Positions 15,824-24,947 of a DNA stretch of 64,000 nucleotides are shown here, in pieces. The notes under the pieces were generated by a model. It worked only from the letters and a program-made list of their open reading frames with translations. It had not been told where the DNA came from and searched no databases. Source of the stretch: Brachyspira hampsonii. Lineage in GTDB: Bacteria > Spirochaetota > Brachyspiria > Brachyspirales > Brachyspiraceae. A program made the position numbers and the translations under genes. The stretch is from contig NZ_CP019914.1 in assembly GCF_002214805.1 (NCBI RefSeq), positions 1,736,001-1,800,000 of the forward strand. The letters are read 5' to 3'. Position 1 is the stretch's first letter, and every line of letters starts with the position of its first letter.

Positions 15824-16678
15824 ATGATTTCTAATACTAAAGGTACTATATTAAATTATTTTGGGCTTTCAAATACATATAATCCTTTTAAAGATGAAAA
15901 TGCTTTGCAGGTAGCAGAAGATTTATATTTTGAAATACCGTCTGTTGAACCTTTTGAAAATTCTAATTATGTTGCTGTATCTACAGGTCTTTTAACTAAT
16001 TCACTTTCATTTCTTAATGACTGTATTTTTGAAATATATGATGATGATGTAAAGTTATCAGATTTACAAAATGTTATAGGTGAAATAGGCAATGATAAAT
16101 ATATGCCGAAAGAAGGTCAAATATTTTGGTTTAATAAAGACGGTTTAAGAGGAACATATTTTCTGCATTCATCTTATTCTGGAAAAAAATTAAAAATAGT
16201 AAGCGGAAGATATATAACTACATCAATAACATCCGGTGTACTTAATGATATGTTTGAAAGAACTGTAGGAGTACCTTCATATATAGAGGGAATTAATAAT
16301 ATGATTGATGATATAAAAAATAATTCTAGTTTCATAATAAAAGAAAATGTTACAAAGTCAGGAAGCGGAAATCAAACTTGGGAACTAAATTGGAGAGATG
16401 ATTTGGAGTATTTACAAGTTTCCGGATATATAGTAGGAAAAAATTATACTGGTTCATTTGGACTTTATCAAAATATAAATGATTCTGCTCCTTTTATAGG
16501 CTGGATTGGTAAAAATTATTATGGAGGAGATTTTCAAACAAGCTATGCGAATTGGCCGGCAGGACTTCCTAATATTAAATGGTTTCCAATCCTTAATACT
16601 AAGCCTATTTTGGCTATAAAAAATGCTTCAGATCAAACTACAACAGCTGAATTATATTTTTTAGTAAGATATAAATAA
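15824..16678 (+). CDS. GTA tail protein of unknown type (about 32 kDa)
   Basis: 284 residues, no signal peptide or coiled coil. The C-terminal 110 residues are beta-rich with repeated aromatic/Gly turns ('GLYQNINDSAPFIGWIGKNYYGGDF', 'YANWPAGLPNIKWFPI'), as in virion distal or receptor-contact domains. The N-terminal part is mixed. It sits between tail chaperones and the large fibre. The position would suit a distal tail component; it is much too short and not helical enough for a tape measure. GGAGA ribosome site. Confidence 0.6.
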   Translation: MISNTKGTILNYFGLSNTYNPFKDENALQVAEDLYFEIPSVEPFENSNYVAVSTGLLTNSLSFLNDCIFEIYDDDVKLSDLQNVIGEIGNDKYMPKEGQIFWFNKDGLRGTYFLHSSYSGKKLKIVSGRYITTSITSGVLNDMFERTVGVPSYIEGINNMIDDIKNNSSFIIKENVTKSGSGNQTWELNWRDDLEYLQVSGYIVGKNYTGSFGLYQNINDSAPFIGWIGKNYYGGDFQTSYANWPAGLPNIKWFPILNTKPILAIKNASDQTTTAELYFLVRYK

Positions 16679-16931
16679 TAATAAATTTAATTTTGATATG
16701 TCATATATATTTAAGCATCAATAATTTTTATAATAAAGTTAAAATATATTTATTAAATTTAGTTTAATACTAGAATAACATTTTCACTTATCAATTAAAT
16801 AATGTCAATTTAGATTTGATAATCAAAAATTTGAAAGAGTTATAAATTATGTAATATTTTCAAAAGCATATTTTTAACTATTCGATACAGCTTCTAATTT
16901 TTTACTATTTACTATTAAAGGAAATACAAAA

Positions 16932-19505
16932 ATGATTCTTAATGAAAATAATATACAAGCTCCATTTCAGTATAAAATAGGAGAAAATACTTTTGAATTA
17001 TTAAAAATAAATGGAGAATTAGAACTTAATACTAATAATATTCAGGTAAAAGTTTTTTCTGGTGAGAGGCTTTTTTGTGCAGATATAGGTTATTCTATTG
17101 ACGGTGCAGTTGAAGAAATGGAGTTCTTAGTTGATGATATTAAAGTATATCCTCAAATTTTAGATGAGTTAAAAGATCTGCAAACAGTAGAAGTTAAAGA
17201 TAATGAAATTTATTTAATAAGAAATGAGCTTGATTTTAAGAGTATAATTTTCTTTCCTCTAAGTGATTTAAATAAAAATTTTAAATTTACAGTTACAACT
17301 TACAGCAGCACTTTTTCTGCTTTTATGCTTGATGAGATAGCGATAAAATTAAATTCATTGGATATAAATTATCCTATTAAAAATTATAATGAGAATATAA
17401 ATTATAAAGTCAATGACATAATAAAATATAATGGCTATATTTACCGAGTTTTTAAAGATTTTACAAGCGACAGTACGGATTATTATTTAAAAACTAATTG
17501 TAATCTTTTAACTCCTTTTAAAAAATTAGAATTAGATACTAATTATAAAGCTAATGAATTAATAGAAGATAATAATAATTTTCTAATAGTACAAAAAGAT
17601 TTCAGATACGAAAATAAAGATGCAATATTAACTAATTTAAACGGTTTGTTAAAGCCTTTATGCGATATAATTATTTGGTTTGACGGAATCAGTAAAATAT
17701 ATAAAAATCAAATTGTAATAAAAGATAATATTTCATATATAGTGCTTGAAGATATAGAAAATCCTGTTTGGAATAATATACAAAATCAATTAGAGAGATT
17801 AATAAAAGCAGAAAATACTTTTTATGATGACAGTAATTCTAGTTTTGGAAGTAATACTAATACAGTTCAAAAAGCAATAGAGAAGTTAAAATCATCAAAG
17901 CAGAATAGTTTAACAGCCGGAAATAATATTAGTTTAAATGGAAATAAAATAACTTTAATAGGCGGAACCAGCAAAGAATATATATTAGAAAATAATTATT
18001 TTATAAGTGATTTAATTATAAAAGATGAAAAGATATACAGAGTCAATGAAGATTTTATATCTTCCGATTGGACTTCAGACAGATCTAAACTTACTTTAAT
18101 AAGTTCTGGCGGAGGCGGATCAAATGAAGCAATAGATATCAGTTTCGATAATTCAAATACCAATTTAGAATATTTATCAGGTTATAATTTTCCAAAGTTT
18201 AAGATTCCAATTCCTAATACTATTAATTTATTATTAGCAGATGTTAATGGTACAATAGAATATACAGCTGCAATTACAAATCAGGAAGACGGAAGCTATA
18301 TATTAAATTCAAATATAGAAAATTATAATATTTCAAGCTCTAGTCAAAGTATATTTTTTATAATAAAAAGTATAGACTCTAATATTAATATTTATCAAAT
18401 ATATTCTATATTATCTCAATTCTTTAATTTCAGTTCTATGTTTAACTTAGAATCAAATGAATGCTCAATATCCGGCATAGAAGATGAATTAAAAATTTCT
18501 ATTGGCTTTATAACAGAAAGTCATATAGCTATTGGTATTTTAAAACAAGACGGAACAAATTTTAATCAAGGCAGCTACAATATAACATTAAATATAAAAA
18601 ATAAGGTACTTAGAAATGAAGATGCGAATATATTTGCATGCTCTAATGGATTTATGACAACACAATCCGTATTAGATTTTTATAATTTCAGTTTAGAACA
18701 AAATAATAATTTAGTTTTTTTAAATGGTTCATATACTCTAAAAGAAGGGGCAGGACTTACTATTGGTTTTTACAGCCCTATTATAGAAAACTATTTTAAT
18801 GTATCAAATATATCTACTCCTATCTTCAAAAATACAACTGAAATAATTTCAAGCAGTGGTAAGCCATTAGAGTTCGCTATTGTCAAAACTGAACAAGCAG
18901 ATCAAACAAATATACAAGTTCCTACTTACTTTTTACTTTTAAGGTATCAAGACTATACGGATATACAAGTTGGAGATACTATTACTTTTAATCTGACACC
19001 AGATAAAAACTCTGAACTTAATCCTATTTATAGTGAAGTTGCTAATTTACAAGAGGCAATAGAATCAATAAAAACAATGGCATTAAATAGTATAAAGCCT
19101 ATAGGTTCAGTTTATTTTCAAATAGCAAAGGAAGACGGCAGTTTCGATGATAACGAAAGCCCTGAAAATCTGTTCGGTGGTGTTTGGGAGCTACAATATG
19201 CTGATGAGGGTATATTTTTAAGAACAGAGGGCGGCAATTCTAATGAAAATAGAGTTTCCGGAGTTCAAGGAGATGCTATTAGAAATATGACAGGAACATT
19301 CCAATACGGAGTTCAATCGTCAGCAAATCAAACAAATTTATACTCAGGAGTATTATATCAGGGGACTAATCTATATCCTGTTGCACAAACGACTACAAGT
19401 TCTTTATATGGTGGTGGCGGTTTTAAAGCTTCAAATCAAGTACCTACAGGTTCTGAAGTAAGAGGCATAAATAGACTTATGCGTATATATAAAAGAATAG
19501 CTTAA
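16932..19505 (+). CDS. Large tail fibre/host-contact protein
   Basis: 857 residues, about 97 kDa. Three segments of carbohydrate-binding-module type recur: 'INYKVNDIIKYNGYIYRVFKDF' near 155, 'TNYKANELIEDNNNFLIVQKDF' near 197 and 'NNYFISDLIIKDEKIYRVNEDF' near 355. The C-terminal ~130 residues match phage collar/fibre tips: 'SIKPIGSVYFQIA', 'NPENLFGGVWEL'-type line, 'GIFLRTEGGNSNENR', ending 'NRLMRIYKRIA'. This tail-tip architecture is common in receptor-binding fibres. Likely the counterpart of the largest VSH-1 tail protein (about 101 kDa). Confidence 0.75.
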   Translation: MILNENNIQAPFQYKIGENTFELLKINGELELNTNNIQVKVFSGERLFCADIGYSIDGAVEEMEFLVDDIKVYPQILDELKDLQTVEVKDNEIYLIRNELDFKSIIFFPLSDLNKNFKFTVTTYSSTFSAFMLDEIAIKLNSLDINYPIKNYNENINYKVNDIIKYNGYIYRVFKDFTSDSTDYYLKTNCNLLTPFKKLELDTNYKANELIEDNNNFLIVQKDFRYENKDAILTNLNGLLKPLCDIIIWFDGISKIYKNQIVIKDNISYIVLEDIENPVWNNIQNQLERLIKAENTFYDDSNSSFGSNTNTVQKAIEKLKSSKQNSLTAGNNISLNGNKITLIGGTSKEYILENNYFISDLIIKDEKIYRVNEDFISSDWTSDRSKLTLISSGGGGSNEAIDISFDNSNTNLEYLSGYNFPKFKIPIPNTINLLLADVNGTIEYTAAITNQEDGSYILNSNIENYNISSSSQSIFFIIKSIDSNINIYQIYSILSQFFNFSSMFNLESNECSISGIEDELKISIGFITESHIAIGILKQDGTNFNQGSYNITLNIKNKVLRNEDANIFACSNGFMTTQSVLDFYNFSLEQNNNLVFLNGSYTLKEGAGLTIGFYSPIIENYFNVSNISTPIFKNTTEIISSSGKPLEFAIVKTEQADQTNIQVPTYFLLLRYQDYTDIQVGDTITFNLTPDKNSELNPIYSEVANLQEAIESIKTMALNSIKPIGSVYFQIAKEDGSFDDNESPENLFGGVWELQYADEGIFLRTEGGNSNENRVSGVQGDAIRNMTGTFQYGVQSSANQTNLYSGVLYQGTNLYPVAQTTTSSLYGGGGFKASNQVPTGSEVRGINRLMRIYKRIA

Positions 19506-19517
19506 TAGGAGTAGAAA

Positions 19518-20144
19518 ATGAAAATAGTAATATATAACAATAATAAAATAAAAAAAATTATTAGCGTAAAAGAGAATGCAGAAAATACAATTAATCTATT
19601 AGAGAAACAAGGCTTAATTAATGCAGTTGATAATTATAAAATCTTTGAAAATATAAAAGATATGTCAGTAAAAGATATTAGAGCTATTAATGATGACGGA
19701 ACTGTTATGAGTTTAGAAGAACAGATAAAAAATAAAATATTAGTTTTAGAAAAAGATGAGGAAATAAGAAACGGAGTAAAATATAAACTTAATAAAAACT
19801 ATGAAGAAGATTTAATAAAGTTAGTAGAATTAGGACTTGAAAAATTAGATGAAAGACAAAAGATAGTAATTAATGATGACGGCAGAAAATATATAAGTTC
19901 AAAAAGTTATGAAGAATTATTCAAAGAAAGTTTAATCACAGCAGAGGAATATAATAATTATATAATTAGTCAAAGGCAAGGAGAGTATTCTCAAAATCTC
20001 GATGGTGTTCGTGCTGAACTTGTAGACAGCGTATTAAATAATTTAGCTAGTCAAGGTTTACTTACAGAAGAACAGAAAGCACAGCTTGAAAGTCTGCAAA
20101 CTAAAAGAGAAGAAATAAAAACAGAATACCCAAAACAAAGTTAA
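19518..20144 (+). CDS. Tail fibre-associated protein (about 24 kDa)
   Basis: 208 residues, helical and highly charged. It starts 12 bases after the fibre gene with a TAGGAG site, so it is co-translated. 'VVINDDGRKYISSKSYEELFKESLITAEEYNNYI' and the C-terminal 'LLTEEQKAQLESLQTKREEIKTEYP' are reminiscent of fibre assembly or chaperone proteins that follow fibre genes, but the family is not identified. Confidence 0.6.
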   Translation: MKIVIYNNNKIKKIISVKENAENTINLLEKQGLINAVDNYKIFENIKDMSVKDIRAINDDGTVMSLEEQIKNKILVLEKDEEIRNGVKYKLNKNYEEDLIKLVELGLEKLDERQKIVINDDGRKYISSKSYEELFKESLITAEEYNNYIISQRQGEYSQNLDGVRAELVDSVLNNLASQGLLTEEQKAQLESLQTKREEIKTEYPKQS

Positions 20145-20155
20145 AGGAGATTAAT

Positions 20156-20752
20156 ATGATTACAAAAGAACAAATAATAAAAATAGGAATTGATGATAAA
20201 TGGTTGGAGCCTCTAAACAAAGATTTTGAAAAATATGGTATTACTGACATAAAAGAAAAAGCAATGTTTTTAGCACAGACTACGCATGAAAGCAATAATT
20301 ATAAAAGGCTTGAGGAGAGTTTTAATTATAGCCCTAAAAGATTATTTGAAGTTTTCAAAAAAAAAAGAGTTGGTACTTTGGAGAATGCTAAAGATTTATG
20401 TTCTAAAGGTGCTAAGGCTATAGCTAATTTTGTTTATGGCGGACGCTTAGGAAATTCTCAAGATGAAGGCTACAAGTACAGAGGAAGAGGAATCATTCAG
20501 CTTACAGGAAAAAATAATTATGAATATTACGGCAAAAAATTAAATATTGATTTGGTAAACAGCCCAGACTTGGCAAAAGAACCTGACACGGCAATAGAAA
20601 TAGCTTTGCTTTATTGGAGAGAGAAAGGGTTAGGTTTACTAGCTAAAAAAGGAGATGTTAAAACTGTAACTAAATTAATCAATGGCGGCTATAACGGACT
20701 TGAAGATAGGCAGAACAGATTTGATAGAATATTAAAAATATTGGAAAAATAA
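20156..20752 (+). CDS. lys: GH19-family endolysin
   Basis: 198 residues. 'AMFLAQTTHESNNYKRLEESFNYS' near residue 40 contains the catalytic glutamate region of GH19 chitinase-like lysozymes; 'YKYRGRGIIQLTGKNNYEYYG' near 107 and 'AIEIALLYWREKGLG' near 150 are the other family blocks. It cuts the peptidoglycan glycan strand during lysis. No signal peptide is present, so it depends on the holin. It opens the lysis module and corresponds to Lys of VSH-1. AAAGGAG ribosome site. Confidence 0.9.
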   Translation: MITKEQIIKIGIDDKWLEPLNKDFEKYGITDIKEKAMFLAQTTHESNNYKRLEESFNYSPKRLFEVFKKKRVGTLENAKDLCSKGAKAIANFVYGGRLGNSQDEGYKYRGRGIIQLTGKNNYEYYGKKLNIDLVNSPDLAKEPDTAIEIALLYWREKGLGLLAKKGDVKTVTKLINGGYNGLEDRQNRFDRILKILEK

Positions 20753-20770
20753 AAGGGGCATAGCAATAAT

Positions 20771-21595
20771 ATGAGCGACTTTGCTATTATAGTTATTTGC
20801 ATTTCCTCTATAGTTATAGCATATTTCGTTTTTAATATTATTAAAAGCGGAAGACATGCTAATATGAAAGCTGATGTAAAAAATGGTACTATAGAGTTTG
20901 GAAATAATACTGATAATGAAAAAAATAAAGAAAAGATTAAAGAAGAAAAATATATTCAAAAACAAAATAATATAATTAATAATGCTTTTGAATCTCCAAA
21001 GGAACTTCCAACTTTAACAAATAAAAATAATGATGATATTATTAATTATTATAATAGCAGCAATTTTAAATATGATGATAAAATAACTTCTTTAACTGTT
21101 TATAAAGAATACAGTAATATTATCAGTCAAAGTACGCTTGAAGTACAAAGCATAATAATATCATATATAGCTAAAAATCATATACTTAATAAAAATAAAA
21201 CAGAGTTTGAAAGTTATTTAAAGCAGAAAAGAATTGAAATAATAGATATATACAATACTGCTTTATTTAATAGCAGTATAGAAAGCATAAAAAAACTGCA
21301 GTTAGAAAATATATGTAATTTTTATTATATGATTATATTAGATAATATCAAAGATACTTATAAATCTATTTATGATAATCACAAAGAACAGGCATTAAAA
21401 AGAAAAGATTTTTTAAAGAACTTAAAAAATATTAAGCCTCAAGATAGATTAAAAAGCTATGATGTTTTTATACATAATAATTTTACAGAAACAGCTATAA
21501 GAGACAGTGAAATAGTTTTAGATAATTTAAAGCATTTACAGAAATTTTTACTAGGCATTTTCCATGATAATTTAAAATACAACGGAGTTATATAA
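20771..21595 (+). CDS. Single-TM protein of the lysis module, function unknown
   Basis: 274 residues. One N-terminal transmembrane helix (residues 4-26, 'FAIIVICISSIVIAYFVFNI') is followed by a Lys/Glu/Asn-rich linker and a helical domain. It lies between endolysin and holin. The GGGG-rich ribosome region includes GCATAGCAATA, a tail also seen in the cassette repeats. Its last 11 codons are duplicated downstream (21674-21709) right before the holin start. A lysis accessory or regulator role is inferred from position only. Confidence 0.65.
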   Translation: MSDFAIIVICISSIVIAYFVFNIIKSGRHANMKADVKNGTIEFGNNTDNEKNKEKIKEEKYIQKQNNIINNAFESPKELPTLTNKNNDDIINYYNSSNFKYDDKITSLTVYKEYSNIISQSTLEVQSIIISYIAKNHILNKNKTEFESYLKQKRIEIIDIYNTALFNSSIESIKKLQLENICNFYYMIILDNIKDTYKSIYDNHKEQALKRKDFLKNLKNIKPQDRLKSYDVFIHNNFTETAIRDSEIVLDNLKHLQKFLLGIFHDNLKYNGVI

Positions 21596-21598
21596 AAT

Positions 21599-21660
21599 AA
21601 AAAACTTGAGTGCCTGACGAATTTATTCGGTAGGGTCTTTTAATGAAAGTTTTTTATTTT
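21599..21660 (+). terminator. Hairpin element between lysis genes
   Basis: AAAAAACTT (21599-21607) pairs with AAGTTTTTT (21647-21655), followed by ATTTTT. Inside is CGAA-TTTA-TTCG (21618-21629). It lies between two copies of the upstream gene's 3' end. It could work as a terminator in either direction. Confidence 0.65.
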
Positions 21661-21709
21661 TAATAATAAAATTTTTCATGATAATCTTAAATATAATGGA
21701 GTTAGATAA

Positions 21710-21973
21710 ATGAGCATACTTAATTTTACGGATAAGCATAATGCTAATAAAAAACTTTCTATATATACAAGCATAATAAGTTTTTTACTAGGCTGTATTT
21801 GGGTATTTGTTAATCTTATTTGGCGAGGTAGAACAGTTACTAAAGAAGAGGCTATTGCTGTCGTTATAATTCTTCTCGGTCTTAATGCTGTTAGTTTCGG
21901 CTCTGATTTGAGAGGATTTTTAAAGATACTAAAAAATGATAAATATACTAAAGAGAGTAAAGAAAATCAATAA
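21710..21973 (+). CDS. Holin
   Basis: 87 residues with two transmembrane segments (about 16-36 and 45-65), a short N-terminus and a Lys/Glu-rich C-terminal tail ('KNDKYTKESKENQ'). This is the usual shape of a small phage holin, which opens the inner membrane for the endolysin. It is in the expected place after the endolysin, and VSH-1 is reported to have a holin in its lysis cluster. The start overlaps the relic stop codon of the duplicated 3' end (TAAATG). Confidence 0.75.
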   Translation: MSILNFTDKHNANKKLSIYTSIISFLLGCIWVFVNLIWRGRTVTKEEAIAVVIILLGLNAVSFGSDLRGFLKILKNDKYTKESKENQ

Positions 21974-22003
21974 TATATTAAATAAATATTTAAGGAAATT
22001 ATC

Positions 22004-22351
22004 ATGTTCATAACTGTATTGATTAATATATTAAAGTCAAAGTATTTTTATATAGCTTTGATATTAGTTATAATATCTGTATATGTATCTTTTTTGAATA
22101 TAAGATTGAATATAAAAAATAAAGAGATATATAAATTGAATAATGAAATATATAAATTGGAATATTCTAATAGATTATTAAGCAAAGATAATGATTTTAA
22201 AAAAAAGCAGATTGATATAATATCAGCTTTTTCAGAAAGTGATAAATATATAAATATTATAGAAGATAAAAAATTAAGTGATGATAGTATTAAAGCATTG
22301 AATAGTATTATTAGTAATTATTACAGAAGTTTTGAATATGAAAGAAATTAG
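22004..22351 (+). CDS. Rz-like inner-membrane spanin
   Basis: 115 residues: one N-terminal transmembrane helix (about residues 12-32, 'KYFYIALILVIISVYVSFL') then a periplasmic coiled coil with a repeated 'EIYKLNNEIYKLEYSNRLL'. This is the topology of i-spanins. The next gene, a small lipoprotein, starts inside its 3' end in another frame, the nested Rz/Rz1 layout. Spanins fuse inner and outer membranes in the last step of lysis. The call rests on topology and gene arrangement. Confidence 0.72.
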   Translation: MFITVLINILKSKYFYIALILVIISVYVSFLNIRLNIKNKEIYKLNNEIYKLEYSNRLLSKDNDFKKKQIDIISAFSESDKYINIIEDKKLSDDSIKALNSIISNYYRSFEYERN

Positions 22352-22547
22352 ATTTTTATTATTGTTAATATTTTTAGTTAGCTGTTCTAGTGTAAAATAT
22401 GTAACTGTTCCTATGACTAAGCCTCCGGAAATATATAAACCCAATATTATAAATACTGAAAAAGATTTTTTAAATGAATATAAACGCTCTCTAATGAAAA
22501 TAAGCGAATGGCAGAATTGGTATAATATACAAACTAATAGATATTAA
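22338..22547 (+). CDS. Rz1-like outer-membrane lipoprotein spanin
   Basis: About 69 residues from the ATG at 22338 (a TTG at 22332 is also in frame). A signal sequence ends in the lipobox 'IFLVSC' near residue 16. The mature part is short and contains a proline cluster ('VPMTKPPEIYKP'), as in Rz1 proteins. It overlaps the i-spanin gene by 14 bases in a different frame. It would anchor in the outer membrane and bind the coiled coil of the partner. Confidence 0.75.
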   Translation: MKEIRFLLLLIFLVSCSSVKYVTVPMTKPPEIYKPNIINTEKDFLNEYKRSLMKISEWQNWYNIQTNRY

Positions 22548-22655
22548 TTTACCTTATTGTAATGCAGTTTATTATTTTAATATTTACATCAGTATACTAA
22601 TATAATTTTTAAAGTGTAAATGTATTATATTTCTTATAAAATTATGAAAAATATA

Positions 22656-22684
22656 TTGACATACAAGTATTTTTTGTATAAAAT
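22656..22684 (+). promoter_or_regulatory. Promoter upstream of the first chemotaxis receptor
   Basis: TTGACA at 22656-22661 and TAAAAT at 22679-22684 with 17 bases between. It lies inside the upstream-extended reading frame and so supports the start at 22770. Confidence 0.6.
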
Positions 22685-22769
22685 ATGTGCGAATTTTTAT
22701 AATTTTATGGGGCAATATACTGATATGAGTAAAATTAATCTGTCAATTGTAAAATCAGGAACTTTTAAA

Positions 22770-24611
22770 ATGGGTAAATTAAATAGTATAATGGTTAAAA
22801 TACCATTAATGGTAACAGTAATGATTATTATATTATCTGTTGCAATAATATCTGCATCTATAAGCCTATCAACTAAAGAATTAAATGCAGTAACAGCTTC
22901 TGGATTTGAGACTTCAGTTAACGGTTTTTCTTCTTTAATAGATAGCATACTATCTTATCAATCTATTCTTATAGAGTCATACGCTAATATTCCTACAATA
23001 AAAGAATATATGTCAACTAGAAGTGAGGAAGTTCAAGATAGGGCTATAAAAACTATGACAGTATTATTTGAGAATAATAGTTATATAGTAGATTTATTTA
23101 TGCTAAGTTTAGATGGAAAAATAATTGAATCCTACAATGGAAGCGAAGATGAATCAGGAGATGATATATCTTCAATGTACCCTGAATTATGGCAGTCATT
23201 TATTTCTAAAAATTATAATACATCATTATCGCTTAATATATATAATCATGAAGACTATATTATACTTCCTGTTTTGCAGGGTGTAAGGGATAATAATAAT
23301 AATGTTGTAGGTGCTTTTATAGCTTATGTGAATTGGGGTAAAATTATAGATGAAAGTTTAAAAGATTCAAAAGATCAGTTTTCAGAAGAGAAGACCATTT
23401 TTGTAATTAATAATAATTTAGATATAGTTTATCATAATGATAAAAACAGATTATTTTCCAAGGCTACAGGATCTCTTGTAATACCTAGTAATCAGGATTC
23501 TGGTCTTCTTAGTTATGTAAGAGAAGGCGAGGCTATATCAGCATTCTTTAAGAAATTATCTTCTACAGAATGGGTGATGGTAGAAAGAACAACCGACAGA
23601 TTATTATATGCACCGGGAAGAAAGATGAGATTTATAGGTATTATTATAGGAATTATAGGTGTAGTAATATCTACAGTTATAACTATATTGTATATACAAG
23701 GTACTATTAAACCTATGCGTTTTATAGTTGAAGAGGCAAGGGAGATGTCTGAAGGTAATTTTGCATTACATTCATCTATAGAAAACAGGAAAGATGAGAT
23801 AGGGGAGCTTTCGCATTCTTTCCAAGTAATGCGTGATAAAATAGTAACAGTTATAACAGATGTATTATCCGCATCTTCAGAGATAGCTAATGCTGCTAAT
23901 GAAGTTTATCAGGGCACTGAAGATTTGGCACAAAGAACTGAATATCAGGCATCAAGTTTAGAGGAAACAGCTTCTTCTATGGAAGAGATGGCATCTACTA
24001 TAAAATCCTCAGCACAAAACTCTGTAGACGGTAATAAAGTTATGATAGATTCAAAAAATGCAGTTAAAGAAGGCGGAGTTGTAATTGGTGATACTACAAA
24101 GATGATAGAAGATGTTTATGCGGCAAGTGCTAAGATTAAGGATATTACAAAAGTTATAGAAGACATTGCTTTTCAAACTAATATACTTGCTTTGAATGCG
24201 GCAGTAGAAGCAGCCAGAGCAGGAGATCAAGGCAGAGGTTTTGCGGTAGTAGCAAGCGAGGTTAGAAATCTAGCCCAAAATTCTCAAACTTCAGCTAAAG
24301 ATATTACAGTACTTATAGAAGATATTTATGAAAAAATAAATAAATCAGCAGAAATGGCAAGACACTCTCAGGACATTTTTAATAATATTGAGGTTAAAAT
24401 AGAAGAAACTTCACATATTATGAATGATATCAGTCAGACTGCAGTGGAACAGGAGGCTGGAGTTGATCAAGTTAATACAGCTGTAACAAAAATGGATAGT
24501 ATTACCCAGCAAAATGCTGCTTTGGTAGAACAGTCAACAGCAGCGACAAAATCGCTTCTTGACCAATCTAAACATTTAGAAGAACTTATGTCTTTCTTTA
24601 GAGTGAAATAA
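22770..24611 (+). CDS. Methyl-accepting chemotaxis protein
   Basis: About 613 residues. TM1 near residues 10-32, a periplasmic dCACHE-type sensor ('[19 protein letters not shown]', '[21 protein letters not shown]', '[15 protein letters not shown]'), TM2 near 290, a HAMP region ('[21 protein letters not shown]') and a signalling domain with '[24 protein letters not shown]'. It signals to CheA/CheW. The frame is open from 22620, but the ATG at 22770 has AGGA and matches the paralog's start. VSH-1 is described as flanked by bacterial genes; this gene pair follows the lysis module directly. Confidence 0.9.
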   Translation: MGKLNSIMVKIPLMVTVMIIILSVAIISASISLSTKELNAVTASGFETSVNGFSSLIDSILSYQSILIESYANIPTIKEYMSTRSEEVQDRAIKTMTVLFENNSYIVDLFMLSLDGKIIESYNGSEDESGDDISSMYPELWQSFISKNYNTSLSLNIYNHEDYIILPVLQGVRDNNNNVVGAFIAYVNWGKIIDESLKDSKDQFSEEKTIFVINNNLDIVYHNDKNRLFSKATGSLVIPSNQDSGLLSYVREGEAISAFFKKLSSTEWVMVERTTDRLLYAPGRKMRFIGIIIGIIGVVISTVITILYIQGTIKPMRFIVEEAREMSEGNFALHSSIENRKDEIGELSHSFQVMRDKIVTVITDVLSASSEIANAANEVYQGTEDLAQRTEYQASSLEETASSMEEMASTIKSSAQNSVDGNKVMIDSKNAVKEGGVVIGDTTKMIEDVYAASAKIKDITKVIEDIAFQTNILALNAAVEAARAGDQGRGFAVVASEVRNLAQNSQTSAKDITVLIEDIYEKINKSAEMARHSQDIFNNIEVKIEETSHIMNDISQTAVEQEAGVDQVNTAVTKMDSITQQNAALVEQSTAATKSLLDQSKHLEELMSFFRVK

Positions 24612-24842
24612 ATATTTTTATATGATTTGTCGAAAATAACAAAGTATAAATTATCTAGTTTAAATGAAACATATTCATTTATTGTAAGGATGGTATTTAA
24701 TTTTGTTTTTTTATACTTTGAATCATATTATAATTGAAAATTAAGTAATATTTATTGTTTTTATATTGTTTTTTTTCTTTTATATATAAAACTTTTTCCG
24801 AACTTATTTATAATAATAAATTTGCATTACAGTATAATTTAA
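24612..24842. other. Intergenic AT-rich stretch
   Basis: No gene seen between the two chemotaxis receptors; only the promoter of the second one stands out at its right end. Confidence 0.5.
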
Positions 24843-24871
24843 TTGACTTTTTTTGTTAATTAAACTATACT
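24843..24871 (+). promoter_or_regulatory. Promoter upstream of the second chemotaxis receptor
   Basis: TTGACT at 24843-24848 and TATACT at 24866-24871 with 17-base spacing, about 77 bases before the start codon. Confidence 0.65.
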
Positions 24872-24947
24872 ATATAAATAGTGTTAGCGTGTTTTCTTAT
24901 TACAAAATAACATACCTATCTTTATTATATATTTGTAGAGGTATTTT

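Larger units (their letters stand above)
4933..22547 (+). mobile_element. VSH-1-like gene transfer agent (defective prophage) structural and lysis cluster
   Basis: About 17.6 kb of co-directional genes in head-tail-lysis order: portal, protease, decoration protein, capsid, connectors, tail tube, tail chaperones, fibres, endolysin, holin and spanins. No terminase, integrase, replication or repressor gene is visible. This matches what is published for VSH-1 of Brachyspira hyodysenteriae: an approximately 16 kb head/tail/lysis cluster flanked by bacterial genes, in particles that carry random host DNA. Sizes of the capsid (about 39 kDa), tail tube (about 52 kDa), portal (about 47 kDa) and decoration protein (about 13 kDa) resemble the Hvp38, Hvp53, Hvp45 and Hvp13 proteins. 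Those assignments are from memory and by size only. Confidence 0.82.

Noticed and set aside
15824-16678. Short tape measure protein
   Set aside because: It is beta-rich and short, without long helices or heptads.
22620-22769. Longer N-terminus of the first chemotaxis receptor
   Set aside because: The open frame extends upstream, but it contains the promoter, lacks a ribosome site and has no counterpart in the paralog.
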